Shown here: positions 1 to 13,700 of the stretch, in pieces
Layout of the letters: each line of letters opens with the position of its first letter
Position numbering within the stretch: the stretch's first letter is position 1
Source: Chaunax sp. Z400
Taxonomy: Eukaryota; Chordata; Actinopteri; Lophiiformes; Chaunacidae
Direction: 5' to 3'
DNA length: 64,000 nucleotides
NCBI GenBank assembly: GCA_037577475.1
Contig: JBAGJB010000221.1
Span: forward strand, 186,001-250,000
The notes under the pieces: model-generated
Told to the model about the DNA's origin: nothing
What the model saw: only the letters and a program-made list of their open reading frames with translations
Databases searched by the model: none
Program-made: the position numbers and the translations under genes

Positions 1-1117
1 GGACCAACGTCCGTCTAGGGGTTTATGTGGTCTCTGAGAACACCAGTCTTTGTCCCGAGTCTGTGCGACCTTCCTTTCCCGAGATATGACATGTCCAGTA
101 GGGGCGTATTTTGAATGTCTGTATCTCGGGAACGGAAGGTCGTAGAGACTCGGGGAGAAGTCTGGCGTGTTCAGAGACCACGAATTATGTCCGACGGATC
201 AGGGTCCCGAGTCTCTACGACCTTCCGTTCCCGAGTTATACTCAAGTTTATTTTCCCATTGAAGTGAATGGGCTTTGGTTCGCCTATAGTGAATGTGTGT
301 ATCTCGGAAACGGAAGGTCGTAGAGACTCGGGACCAACGTCCGTCTAGGGGTTTATGTGGTCTCTGAGAACACCAGTCTTTGTCCCGAGTCTGTGCGACC
401 TTCCTTTCCCGAGATATGACATGTCCAGTAGGGGCGTATTTTGAATGTCTCTATCTCGGGAACGGAAGGTCGTAGAGACTCGGGGATAAGCTCTTTCAAT
501 GGTTTTATGGGGTCTCCAAGAACGCTAGCAGGTAAACCGAGTCTCTACGACTTACGGTTCCCGAGATATGACATGTATTTTTGGTGATTTTTGGAATGTT
601 TGTATCTCGGGAACGGAAGGTCGTAGAGACTCGGGACCAACGTCCGTCTAGGGGTTTATGTGGTCTCTGAGAACACCAGTCTTTGTCCCGAGTCTGTGCG
701 ACCTTCCTTTCCCGAGATATGACATGTCCAGTAGGGGCGTATTTTGAATGTCTGTATCTCGGGAACGGAAGGTCGTAGAGACTCGGGGAGAAGTCTGGCG
801 TGTTCAGAGACCACGAATTATGTCCGACGGATCAGGGTCCCGAGTCTCTACGACCTTCCGTTCCCGAGTTATACTCAAGTTTATTTTCCCATTGAAGTGA
901 ATGGGCTTTGGTTCGCCTATGGTGAATGTGTGTATCTCGGAAACGGAAGGTCGTAGAGACTCGGGACCAACGTCCGTCTAGGGGTTTATGTGGTCTCTGA
1001 GAACACCAGTCTTTGTCCCGAGTCTGTGCGACCTTCCTTTCCCGAGATATGACATGTCCAGTAGGGGCGTATTTTGAATGTCTGTATCTCGGGAACGGAA
1101 GGTCGTAGAGACTCGCG

Positions 1118-1232
1118 GACAAGTGTGGGTTAGGGGTTAGGGTTAGGGTTAGGTTAGGTTAAGGGGATAAAAACTCAATCGGGGCCCTACCCGGGTTGGT
1201 AACTTTTGAACGGAAGGTCGTAGAGACTCGGG
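1118..1232 (+). repeat. Telomeric-repeat cassette (D subunit, exemplar)
   Basis: This cassette has GGGTTAGGGG followed by TTAGGG hexamers, degenerate TTAGG steps, then a unique ~60-bp stretch and the shared core. Telomeric tracts start near 1127, 1723, 2801, 3879, 4805, 5401, 6150, 6746, 7342, 7939, 8687, 9283, 9879, 11438, 12693, 13767, 15023, 15765, 16508, 17267, 17853, 18602, 19199, 20275, 20871, 21467, 22070, 22659, 25207, 25806, 28181, 29920, 30519, 32565, 33173, 33769 and 34696 (37 by eye). Hexamer number differs between copies. The G-rich strand is always the plus strand, so the cassette is part of the repeat unit and not a healed chromosome end. Confidence 0.93.
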
Positions 1233-1713
1233 GATAAGCTCTTTCAATGGTTTTATGGGGTCTCCAAGAACGCCAGCAGGTAAACCGAGTCCCTACGACT
1301 TACGTTTCCCGAGATATGACATGTATTTTTGGTGATTTTTGGAATGTTTGTATCTCGGGAACGGAAGGTCGTAGAGACTCGGGGAGAAGTCTGGCGTGTT
1401 CAGAGACCACGAATTATGTCCGACGGATCAGGGTCCCGAGTCTCTACGACCTTCCGTTCCCGAGTTATACTCAAGTTCATTTTCCCATTGAAGTGAATGG
1501 GGTTTGGTTCGCCTATAGTGAATGTGTGTATCTCGGAAACGGAAGGTCGTAGAGACTCGGGACCAACGTCCGTCTAGGGGTTTATGTGGTCTCTGAGAAC
1601 ACCAGTCTTTGTCCCGAGTCTGTGCGACCTTCCTTTCCCGAGATATGACATGTCCAGTAGGGGCGTATTTTGAATGTCTGTATCTCGGGAACGGAAGGTC
1701 GTAGAGACTCGCG
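1118..1713 (+). repeat. Representative 596-bp higher-order unit (D-C-B-A)
   Basis: A clean example of the main higher-order unit: D 1118-1232, C 1233-1383, B 1384-1560, A 1561-1713. The next D starts at 1714, exactly 596 bp after the first. The same 596-bp spacing recurs at 18723/19319 and at 20396/20992/21588/22184, taken at the start of the same C-subunit frame. Confidence 0.93.
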
Positions 1714-2087
1714 GACAAGTGTGGGTTAGGGGTTAGGGTTAGGGTTAGGTTAGTTTAAGGGGATAAAAACTCAATCGGGGCCCTACCCGGGTTGGTAACT
1801 TTTGAACGGAAGGTCGTAGAGACTCGGGGATAAGCTCTTTCAATGGTTTTATGGGGTCTCCAAGAACGCCAGCAGGTAAACCGAGTCCCTACGACTTACG
1901 GTTCCCGAGATATGACATGTATTTTTGGTGATTTTTGGAATGTTTGTATCTCGGGAACGGAAGGTCGTAGAGACTCGGGACCAACGTCCGTCTAGGGGTT
2001 TATGTGGTCTCTGAGAACACCAGTCTTTGTCCCGAGTCTGTGCGACCTTCCTTTCCCGAGATATGACATGTCCAGTAGGGGCGTATT

Positions 2088-2747
2088 TTGAATGTCTGTA
2101 TCTCGGGAACGGAAGGTCGTAGAGACTCGGGGAGAAGTCTGGCGTGTTCAGAGACCACGAATTATGTCCGACGGATCAGGGTCCCGAGTCTCTACGACCT
2201 TCCGTTCCCGAGTTATACTCAAGTTTATTTTCCCATTGAAGTGAATGGGCTTTGGTTCGCCTATGGTGAATGTGTGTATCTCGGAAACGGAAGGTCGTAG
2301 AGACTCGGGACCAACGTCCGTCTAGGGGTTTATGTGGTCTCTGAGAACACCAGTCTTTGTCCCGAGTCTGTGCGACCTTCCTTTCCCGAGATATGACATG
2401 TCCAGTAGGGGCGTATTTTGAATGTCTGTATCTCGGGAACGGAAGGTCGTAGAGACTCGGGGAGAAGTCTGGCGTGTTCAGAGACCACGAATTATGTCCG
2501 ACGGATCAGGGTCCCGAGTCTCTACGACCTTCCGTTCCCGAGTTATACTCAAGTTTATTTTCCCATTGAAGTGAATGGGCTTTGGTTCGCCTATGGTGAA
2601 TGTGTGTATCTCGGAAACGGAAGGTCGTAGAGACTCGGGACCAACGTCCGTCTAGGGGTTTATGTGGTCTCTGAGAACACCAGTCTTTGTCCCGAGTCTG
2701 TGCGACCTTCCTTTCCCGAGATATGACATGTCCAGTAGGGGCGTATT
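2088..2747 (+). repeat. Representative A-B dimer repeats (330 bp)
   Basis: Two consecutive 330-bp periods made only of A and B subunits, with no C or D. The same sequence point recurs at 2088 and 2418, and again at 3166 and 3496. This shows that the array mixes two higher-order formats (330-bp dimers and 596-bp tetramers) rather than having one fixed unit. Confidence 0.88.
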
Positions 2748-5700
2748 TTGAATGTCTGTATCTCGGGAACGGAAGGTCGTAGAGACTCGCGGACAAGTGT
2801 GGGTTAGGGGTTAGGGTTAGGGTTAGGTTAGGTTAAGGGGATAAAAACTCAATCGGGGCCCTACCCGGGTTGGTAACTTTTGAACGGAAGGTCGTAGAGA
2901 CTCGGGGATAAGCTCTTTCAATGGTTTTATGGGGTCTCCAAGAACGCCAGCAGGTAAACCGAGTCCCTACGACTTACGGTTCCCGAGATATGACATGTAT
3001 TTTTGGTGATTTTTGGAATGTTTGTATCTCGGGAACGGAAGGTCGTAGAGACTCGGGACCAACGTCCGTCTAGGGGTTTATGTGGTCTCTGAGAACACCA
3101 GTCTTTGTCCCGAGTCTGTGCGACCTTCCTTTCCCGAGATATGACATGTCCAGTAGGGGCGTATTTTGAATGTCTGTATCTCGGGAACGGAAGGTCGTAG
3201 AGACTCGGGGAGAAGTCTGGCGTGTTCAGAGACCACGAATTATGTCCGACGGATCAGGGTCCCGAGTCTCTACGACCTTCCGTTCCCGAGTTATACTCAA
3301 GTTTATTTTCCCATTGAAGTGAATGGGCTTTGGTTCGCCTATGGTGAATGTGTGTATCTCGGAAACGGAAGGTCGTAGAGACTCGGGACCAACGTCCGTC
3401 TAGGGGTTTATGTGGTCTCTGAGAACACCAGTCTTTGTCCCGAGTCTGTGCGACCTTCCTTTCCCGAGATATGACATGTCCAGTAGGGGCGTATTTTGAA
3501 TGTCTGTATCTCGGGAACGGAAGGTCGTAGAGACTCGGGGAGAAGTCTGGCGTGTTCAGAGACCACGAATTATGTCCGACGGATCAGGGTCCCGAGTCTC
3601 TACGACCTTCCGTTCCCGAGTTATACTCAAGTTTATTTTCCCATTGAAGTGAATGGGCTTTGGTTCGCCTATGGTGAATGTGTGTATCTCGGAAACGGAA
3701 GGTCGTAGAGACTCGGGACCAACGTCCGTCTAGGGGTTTATGTGGTCTCTGAGAACACCAGTCTTTGTCCCGAGTCTGTGCGACCTTCCTTTCCCGAGAT
3801 ATGACATGTCCAGTAGGGGCGTATTTTGAATGTCTGTATCTCGGGAACGGAAGGTCGTAGAGACTCGCGGACAAGTGTGGGTTAGGGGTTAGGGTTAGGG
3901 TTAGGTTAGGTTAAGGGGATAAAAACTCAATCGGGGCCCTACCCGGGTTGGTAACTTTTGAACGGAAGGTCGTAGAGACTCGGGGATAAGCTCTTTCAAT
4001 GGTTTTATGGGGTCTCCAAGAACGCCAGCAGGTAAACCGAGTCCCTACGACTTACGTTTCCCGAGATATGACATGTATTTTTGGTGATTTTTGGAATGTT
4101 TGTATCTCGGGAACGGAAGGTCGTAGAGACTCGGGGAGAAGTCTGGCGTGTTCAGAGACCACGAATTATGTCCGACGGATCAGGGTCCCGAGTCTCTACG
4201 ACCTTCTGTTCCCGAGTTATACTCAAGTTCATTTTCCCATTGAAGTGAATGGGGTTTGGTTCGCCTATAGTGAATGTGTGTATCTCGGAAACGGAAGGTC
4301 GTAGAGACTCGGGACCAACGTCCGTCTAGGGGTTTATGTGGTCTCTGAGAACACCAGTCTTTGTCCCGAGTCTGTGCGACCTTCCTTTCCCGAGATATGA
4401 CATGTCCAGTAGGGGCGTATTTTGAATGTCTGTATCTCGGGAACGGAAGGTCGTAGAGACTCGGGGAGAAGTCTGACGTGTTCAGAGACCACGAATTATG
4501 TCCGACGGATCAGGGTCCCGAGTCTCTACGACCTTCCGTTCCCGAGTTATACTCAAGTTTATTTTCCCATTGAAGTGAATGGGCTTTGGTTCGCCTATAG
4601 TGAATGTGTGTATCTCGGAAACGGAAGGTCGTAGAGACTCGGGACCAACGTCCGTCTAGGGGTTTATGTGGTCTCTGAGAACACCAGTCTTTGTCCCGAG
4701 TCTGTGCGACCTTCCTTTCCCGAGATATGACATGTCCAGTAGGGGCGTATTTTGAATGTCTGTATCTCGGGAACGGAAGGTCGTAGAGACTCGCGGACAA
4801 GTGTGGGTTAGGGGTTAGGGTTAGGGTTAGGTTAGGTTAAGGGGATAAAAACTCAATCGGGGCCCTACCCGGGTTGGTAACTTTTGAACGGAAGGTCGTA
4901 GAGACTCGGGGATAAGCTCTTTCAATGGTTTTATGGGGTCTCCAAGAACGCCAGCAGGTAAACCGAGTCCCTACGACTTACGGTTCCCGAGATATGACAT
5001 GTATTTTTGGTGATTTTTGGAATGTTTGTATCTCGGGAACGGAAGGTTGTAGAGACTCGGGGAGAAGTCTGGCGTGTTCAGAGACCACGAATTATGTCCG
5101 ACGGATCAGGGTCCCGAGTCTCTACGACCTTCCGTTCCCGAGTTATACTCAAGTTAATTTTCCCATTGAAGTGAATGGGGTTTGGTTCGCCTATAGTGAA
5201 TGTGTGTATCTCGGAAACGGAAGGTCGTAGAGACTCGGGACCAACGTCCTTCTAGGGGTTTATGTGGTCTCTGAGAACACCAGTCTTTGTCCCGAGTCTG
5301 TGCGACCTTCCTTTCCCGAGATATGACATGTCCAGTAGGGGCGTATTTTGAATGTCTGTATCTCGGGAACGGAAGGTCGTAGAGACTCGCGGACAAGTGT
5401 GGGTTAGGGGTTAGGGTTAGGGTTAGGGTTAGGTTAAGGGGATAAAAACTCAATCGGGGCCCTACCCGGGTTGGTAACTTTTGAACGGAAGGTCGTAGAG
5501 ACTCGGGGATAAGCTCTTTCAATGGTTTTATGGGGTCTCCAAGAACGCCAGCAGGTAAACCGAGTCCCTACGACTTACGTTTCCCGAGATATGACATGTA
5601 TTTTTGGTGATTTTTGGAATGTTTGTATCTCGGGAACGGAAGGTCGTAGAGACTCGGGACCAACGTCCGTCTAGGGGTTTATGTGGTCTCTGAGAACACC

Positions 5701-8700
5701 AGTCTTTGTCCCGAGTCTGTGCGACCTTCCTTTCCCGAGATATGACATGTCCAGTAGGGGCGTATTTTGAATGTCTGTATCTCGGGAACGGAAGGTCGTA
5801 GAGACTCGGGGAGAAGTCTGGCGTGTTCAGAGACCACGAATTATGTCCGACGGATCAGGGTCCCGAGTCTCTACGACCTTCCGTTCCCGAGTTATACTCA
5901 AGTTTATTTTCCCATTGAAGTGAATGGGCTTTGGTTCGCCTATGGTGAATGTGTGTATCTCGGAAACGGAAGGTCGTAGAGACTCGGGACCAACGTCCGT
6001 CTAGGGGTTTATGTGGTCTCTGAGAACACCAGTCTTTGTCCCGAGTCTGTGCGACCTTCCTTTCCCGAGATATGACATGTCCAGTAGGGGCGTATTTTGA
6101 ATGTCTGTATCTCGGGAACGGAAGGTCGTAGAGACTCGCGGACAAGTGTGGGTTAGGGGTTAGGGTTAGGGTTAGGTTAGGTTAAGGGGATAAAAACTCA
6201 ATCGGGGCCCTACCCGGGTTGGTAACTTTTGAACGGAAGGTCGTAGAGACTCGGGGATAAGCTCTTTCAATGGTTTTATGGGGTCTCCAAGAACGCCAGC
6301 AGGTAAACCGAGTCCCTACGACTTACGTTTCCCGAGATATGACATGTATTTTTGGTGATTTTTGGAATGTTTGTATCTCGGGAACGGAAGGTCGTAGAGA
6401 CTCGGGGAGAAGTCTGGCGTGTTCAGAGACCACGAATTATGTCCGACGGATCAGGGTCCCGAGTCTCTACGACCTTCCGTTCCCGAGTTATACTCAAGTT
6501 CATTTTCCCATTGAAGTGAATGGGGTTTGGTTCGCCTATAGTGAATGTGTGTATCTCGGAAACGGAAGGTCGTAGAGACTCGGGACCAACGTCCGTCTAG
6601 GGGTTTATGTGGTCTCTGAGAACACCAGTCTTTGTCCCGAGTCTGTGCGACCTTCCTTTCCCGAGATATGACATGTCCAGTAGGGGTGTATTTTGAATGT
6701 CTGTATCTCGGGAACGGAAGGTCGTAGAGACTCGCGGACAAGTGTGGGTTAGGGGTTAGGGTTAGGGTTAGGTTAGGTTAAGGGGATAAAAACTCAATCG
6801 GGGCCCTACCCGGGTTGGTAACTTTTGAACGGAAGGTCGTAGAGACTCGGGGATAAGCTCTTTCAATGGTTTTATGGGGTCTCCAAGAACGCCAGCAGGT
6901 AAACCGAGTCCCTACGACTTACGGTTCCCGAGATATGACATGTATTTTTGGTGATTTTTGGAATGTTTGTATCTCGGGAACGGAAGGTTGTAGAGACTCG
7001 GGGAGAAGTCTGGCGTGTTCAGAGACCACGAATTATGTCCGACGGATCAGGGTCCCGAGTCTCTACGACCTTCCGTTCCCGAGTTATACTCAAGTTAATT
7101 TTCCCATTGAAGTGAATGGGCTTTGGTTCGCCTATAGTGAATGTGTGTATCTCTGAAACGGAAGGTCGTAGAGACTCGGGACCAACGTCCTTCTAGGGGT
7201 TTATGTGGTCTCTGAGAACACCAGTCTTTGTCCCGAGTCTGTGCGACCTTCCTTTCCCGAGATATGACATGTCCAGTAGGGGCGTATTTTGAATGTCTGT
7301 ATCTCGGGAACGGAAGGTCGTAGAGACTCGCGGACAAGTGTGGGTTAGGGGTTAGGGTTAGGGTTAGGGTTAGGTTAAGGGGATAAAAACTCAATCGGGG
7401 CCCTACCCGGGTTGGTAACTTTTGAACGGAAGGTCGTAGAGACTCGGGGATAAGCTCTTTCAATGGTTTTATGGGGTCTCCAAGAACGCCAGCAGGTAAA
7501 CCGAGTCCCTACGACTTACGTTTCCCGAGATATGACATGTATTTTTGGTGATTTTTGGAATGTTTGTATCTCGGGAACGGAAGGTCGTAGAGACTCGGGG
7601 AGAAGTCTGGCGTGTTCAGAGACCACGAATTATGTCCGACGGATCAGGGTCCCGAGTCTCTACGACCTTCCGTTCCCGAGTTATACTCAAGTTCATTTTC
7701 CCATTGAAGTGAATGGGGTTTGGTTCGCCTATAGTGAATGTGTGTATCTCGGAAACGGAAGGTCGTAGAGACTCGGGACCAACGTCCGTCTAGGGGTTTA
7801 TGTGGTCTCTGAGAACACCAGTCTTTGTCCCGAGTCTGTGCGACCTTCCTTTCCCGAGATATGACATGTCCAGTAGGGGCGTATTTTGAATGTCTGTATC
7901 TCGGGAACGGAAGGTCGTAGAGACTCGCGGACAAGTGTGGGTTAGGGGTTAGGGTTAGGGTTAGGTTAGTTTAAGGGGATAAAAACTCAATCGGGGCCCT
8001 ACCCGGGTTGGTAACTTTTGAACGGAAGGTCGTAGAGACTCGGGGATAAGCTCTTTCAATGGTTTTATGGGGTCTCCAAGAACGCCAGCAGGTAAACCGA
8101 GTCCCTACGACTTACGGTTCCCGAGATATGACATGTATTTTTGGTGATTTTTGGAATGTTTGTATCTCGGGAACGGAAGGTCGTAGAGACTCGGGACCAA
8201 CGTCCGTCTAGGGGTTTATGTGGTCTCTGAGAACACCAGTCTTTGTCCCGAGTCTGTGCGACCTTCCTTTCCCGAGATATGACATGTCCAGTAGGGGCGT
8301 ATTTTGAATGTCTGTATCTCGGGAACGGAAGGTCGTAGAGACTCGGGGAGAAGTCTGGCGTGTTCAGAGACCACGAATTATGTCCGACGGATCAGGGTCC
8401 CGAGTCTCTACGACCTTCCGTTCCCGAGTTATACTCAAGTTTATTTTCCCATTGAAGTGAATGGGCTTTGGTTCGCCTATGGTGAATGTGTGTATCTCGG
8501 AAACGGAAGGTCGTAGAGACTCGGGACCAACGTCCGTCTAGGGGTTTATGTGGTCTCTGAGAACACCAGTCTTTGTCCCGAGTCTGTGCGACCTTCCTTT
8601 CCCGAGATATGACATGTCCAGTAGGGGCGTATTTTGAATGTCTGTATCTCGGGAACGGAAGGTCGTAGAGACTCGCGGACAAGTGTGGGTTAGGGGTTAG

Positions 8701-10724
8701 GGTTAGGGTTAGGTTAGGTTAAGGGGATAAAAACTCAATCGGGGCCCTACCCGGGTTGGTAACTTTTGAACGGAAGGTCGTAGAGACTCGGGGATAAGCT
8801 CTTTCAATGGTTTTATGGGGTCTCCAAGAACGCCAGCAGGTAAACCGAGTCCCTACGACTTACGTTTCCCGAGATATGACATGTATTTTTGGTGATTTTT
8901 GGAATGTTTGTATCTCGGGAACGGAAGGTCGTAGAGACTCGGGGAGAAGTCTGGCGTGTTCAGAGACCACGAATTATGTCCGACGGATCAGGGTCCCGAG
9001 TCTCTACGACCTTCCGTTCCCGAGTTATACTCAAGTTTATTTTCCCATTGAAGGGAATGGGCTTTGGTTCGCCTATAGTGAATGTGTGTATCTCGGAAAC
9101 GGAAGGTCGTAGAGACTCGGGACCAACGTCCGTCTAGGGGTTTATGTGGTCTCTGAGAACACCAGTCTTTGTCCCGAGTCTGTGCGACCTTCCTTTCCCG
9201 AGATATGACATGTCCAGTAGGGGCGTATTTTGAATGTCTGTATCTCGGGAACGGAAGGTCGTAGAGACTCGCGGACAAGTGTGGGTTAGGGGTTAGGGTT
9301 AGGGTTAGGTTAGGTTAAGGGGATAAAAACTCAATCGGGGCCCTACCCGGGTTGGTAACTTTTGAACGGAAGGTCGTAGAGACTCGGGGATAAGCTCTTT
9401 CAATGGTTTTATGGGGTCTCCAAGAACGCCAGCAGGTAAACCGAGTCCCTACGACTTACGTTTCCCGAGATATGACATGTATTTTTGGTGATTTTTGGAA
9501 TGTTTGTATCTCGGGAACGGAAGGTCGTAGAGACTCGGGGAGAAGTCTGGCGTGTTCAGAGACCACGAATTATGTCCGACGGATCAGGGTCCCGAATCTC
9601 TACGACCTTCCGTTCCCGAGTTATACTCAAGTTCATTTTCCCATTGAAGTGAATGGGGTTTGGTTCGCCTATAGTGAATGTGTGTATCTCGGAAACGGAA
9701 GGTCGTAGAGACTCGGGACCAACGTCCGTCTAGGGGTTTATGTGGTCTCTGAGAACACCAGTCTTTGTCCCGAGTCTGTGCGACCTTCCTTTCCCGAGAT
9801 ATGACATGTCCAGTAGGGGCGTATTTTGAATGTCTGTATCTCGGGAACGGAAGGTCGTAGAGACTCGCGGACAAGTGTGGGTTAGGGGTTAGGGTTAGGG
9901 TTAGGTTAGTTTAAGGGGATAAAAACTCAATCGGGGCCCTACCCGGGTTGGTAACTTTTGAACGGAAGGTCGTAGAAACTCGGGGATAAGCTCTTTCAAT
10001 GGTTTTATGGGGTCTCCAAGAACGCCAGCAGGTAAACCGAGTCCCTACGACTTACGGTTCCCGAGATATGACATGTATTTTTGGTGATTTTTGGAATGTT
10101 TGTATCTCGGGAACGGAAGGTCGTAGAGACTCGGGACCAACGTCCGTCTAGGGGTTTATGTGGTCTCTGAGAACACAAGTCTTTGTCCCGAGTCTGTGCG
10201 ACCTTCCTTTCCCGAGATATGACATGTCCAGTAGGGGCGTATTTTGAATGTCTCTATCTCGGGAACGGAAGGTCGTAGAGACTCGGGGATAAGCTCTTTC
10301 AATGGTTTTATGGGGTCTCCAAGAACGCCAGCAGGTAAACCGAGTCTCTACGACTTACGGTTCCCGAGATATGACATGTATTTTTGGTGATTTTTGGAAT
10401 GTTTGTATCTCGGGAACGGAAGGTCGTAGAGACTCGGGGAGAAGTCTGGCGTGTTCAGAGACCACGAATTATGTCCGACGGATCAGGGTCCCGAGTCTCT
10501 ACGACCTTCCGTTCCCGAGTTATACTCAAGTTAATTTTCCCATTGAAGTGAATGGGGTTTGGTTCGCCTATAGTGAATGTGTGTATCTCTGAAACGGAAG
10601 GTCGTAGAGACTCGGGACCAACGTCCTTCTAGGGGTTTATGTGGTCTCTGAGAACACCAGTCTTTGTCCCGAGTCTGTGCGACCTTCCTTTCCCGAGATA
10701 TGACATGTCCAGTAGGGGCGTATT

Positions 10725-13700
10725 TTGAATGTCTGTATCTCGGGAACGGAAGGTCGTAGAGACTCGGGGAGAAGTCTGACGTGTTCAGAGACCACGAATT
10801 ATGTCCGACGGATCAGGGTCCCGAGTCTCTACGACCTTCCGTTCCCGAGTTATACTCAAGTTTATTTTCCCATTGAAGTGAATGGGCTTTGGTTCGCCTG
10901 TAGTGAATGTGTGTATCTCGGAAACGGAAGGTCGTAGAGACTCGGGACCAACGTCCGTCTAGGGGTTTATGTGGTCTCTGAGAACACCAGTCTTTGTCCC
11001 GAGTCTGTGCGACCTTCCTTTCCCGAGATATGACATGTCCAGTAGGGGCGTATTTTGAATGTCTGTATCCCGGGAACGGAAGGTCGTAGAGACTCAGGGA
11101 GAAGTCTGGCGTGTTCAGAGACCACGAATTATGTCCGAAGGATCAGGGTCCCGAGTCTCTACGACCTTCCGTTCCCGAGTTATACTCAAGTTTATTTTCC
11201 CATTGAAGTGAATGGGCTTTGGTTCACCTATAGTGAATGTGTGTATCTCGGAAACGGAAGGTCGTAGAGACTCGGGACCAACGTCCGTCTAGGGGTTTAT
11301 GTGGTCTCTGAGAACACCAGTCTTTGTCCCGAGTCTGTGCGACCTTCCTTTCCCGAGATATGACATGTCCAGTAGGGGCGTATTTTGAATGTCTGTATCT
11401 CGGGAACGGAAGGTCGTAGAGACTCGCGGACAAGTGTGGGTTAGGGGTTAGGGTTAGGGTTAGGTTGGGTTAAGGGGATAAAAACTCAATCGGGGCCCTA
11501 CCCGGGTTGGTAACTTTTGAACGGAAGGTCGTAGAGACTCGGGGATAAGCTCTTTCAATGGTTTTATGGGGTCTCCAAGAACGCCAGCAGGTAAACCGAG
11601 TCCCTACGACTTACGGTTCCCGAGATATGACATGTATTTTTGGTGATTTTTGGAATGTTTGTATCTCGGGAACGGAAGGTCGTAGAGACTCGGGGAGAAG
11701 TCTGGCGTGTTCAGAGACCACGAATTATGTCCGACGGATCAGGGTCCCGAGTCTCTACGACCTTCCGTTCCCGAGTTATACTCAAGTTTATTTTCCCATT
11801 GAAGTGAATGGGCTTTGGTTCGCCTATAGTGAATGTGTGTATCTCGGAAACGGAAGGTCGTAGAGACTCGGGACCAACGTCCGTTTAGGGGTTTATGTGG
11901 TCTCTGAGAACACCAGTCTTTGTCCCGAGTCTGTGCGACCTTCCTTTCCCGATATATGACATGTCCAGTAGGGGCGTATTTTGAATGTCTGTATCTCGGG
12001 AACGGAAGGTCGTAGAGACTCGGGGAGAAGTCTGACGTGTTCAGAGACCACGAATTATGTCCGACGGATCAGGGTCCCGAGTCTCTACGACCTTCCGTTC
12101 CCGAGTTATACTCAAGTTTATTGTCCCATTGAAGTGAATGGGCTTTGGTTCGCCTGTAGTGAATGTGTGTATCTCGGAAACGGAAGGTCGTAGAGACTCG
12201 GGACCAACGTCCGTCTAGGGGTTTATGTGGTCTCTGAGAACACCAGTCTTTGTCCCGAGTCTGTGCGACCTTCCTTTCCCGAGATATGACATGTCCAGTA
12301 GGGGCGTATTTTGAATGTCTGTATCTCGGGAACGGAAGGTCGTAGAGACTCGGGGAGAAGTCTGGCGTGTTCAGAGACCACGAATTATGTCCGACGGATC
12401 AGGGTCCCGAGTCTCTACGACCTTCCGTTCCCGAGTTATACTCAAGTTTATTTTCCCATTGAAGTGAATGGGCTTTGGTTCGCCTATAGTGAATGTGTGT
12501 ATCTCGGAAACGGAAGGTCGTAGAGACTCGGGACCAACGTCCGTCGAGGGGTTTATGTGGTCTCTGAGAACACCAGTCTTTGTCCCGAGTCTGTGCGACC
12601 TTCCTTTCCCGAGATATGACATGTCCAGTAGGGGCGTATTTTGAATGTCTGTATCTCGGGAACGGAAGGTCGTAGAGACTCGCGGACAAGTGTGGGTTAG
12701 GGGTTAGGGTTAGGGTTAGGTTAAGGGGATAAAAACTCAATCGGGGCCCTACCCGGGTTGGTAACTTTTGAACGGAAGGTCGTAGAGACTCGGGGATAAG
12801 CTCTTTCAATGGTTTTATGGGGTCTCCAAGAACGCCAGCAGGTAAACCGAGTCCCTACGACTTACGGTTCCCGAGATATGACATGTATTTTTGGTGATTT
12901 TTGGAATGTTTGTATCTCGGGAACGGAAGGTCGTAGAGACTCGGGACCAACGTCCGTCTAGGGGTTTATGTGGTCTCTGAGAACACCAGTCTTTGTCCCG
13001 AGTCTGTGCGACCTTCCTTTCCCGAGATATGACATGTCCAGTAGGGGCGTATTTTGAATGTCTGTATCTCGGGAACGGAAGGTCGTAGAGACTCGGGGAG
13101 AAGTCTGGCGTGTTCAGAGACCACGAATTATGTCCGACGGATCAGGGTCCCGAGTCTCTACGACCTTCCGTTCCCGAGTTATACTCAAGTTTATTTTCCC
13201 ATTGAAGTGAATGGGCTTTGGTTCGCCTGTAGTGAATGTGTGTATCTCGGAAACGGAAGGTCGTAGAGACTCGGGACCAACGTCCGTCTAGGGGTTTATG
13301 TGGTCTCTGAGAACACCAGTCTTTGTCCCGAGTCTGTGCGACCTTCCTTTCCCGAGATATGACATGTCCAGTAGGGGCGTATTTTGAATGTCTGTATCCC
13401 GGGAACGGAAGGTCGTAGAGACTCAGGGAGAAGTCTGGCGTGTTCAGAGACCACGAATTATGTCCGAAGGATCAGGGTCCCGAGTCTCTACGACCTTCCG
13501 TTCCCGAGTTATACTCAAGTTTATTTTCCCATTGAAGTGAATGGGCTTTGGTTCACCTATAGTGAATGTGTGTATCTCGGAAACGGAAGGTCGTAGAGAC
13601 TCGGGACCAACGTCCGTCTAGGGGTTTATGTGGTCTCTGAGAACACCAGTCTTTGTCCCGAGTCTGTGCGACCTTCCTTTCCCGAGATATGACATGTCCA

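Noticed and set aside
1118..1232. A true chromosome end at the TTAGGG tracts
   Set aside because: The tracts are short, degenerate, and recur 37 times as part of a larger unit flanked by the same sequence.
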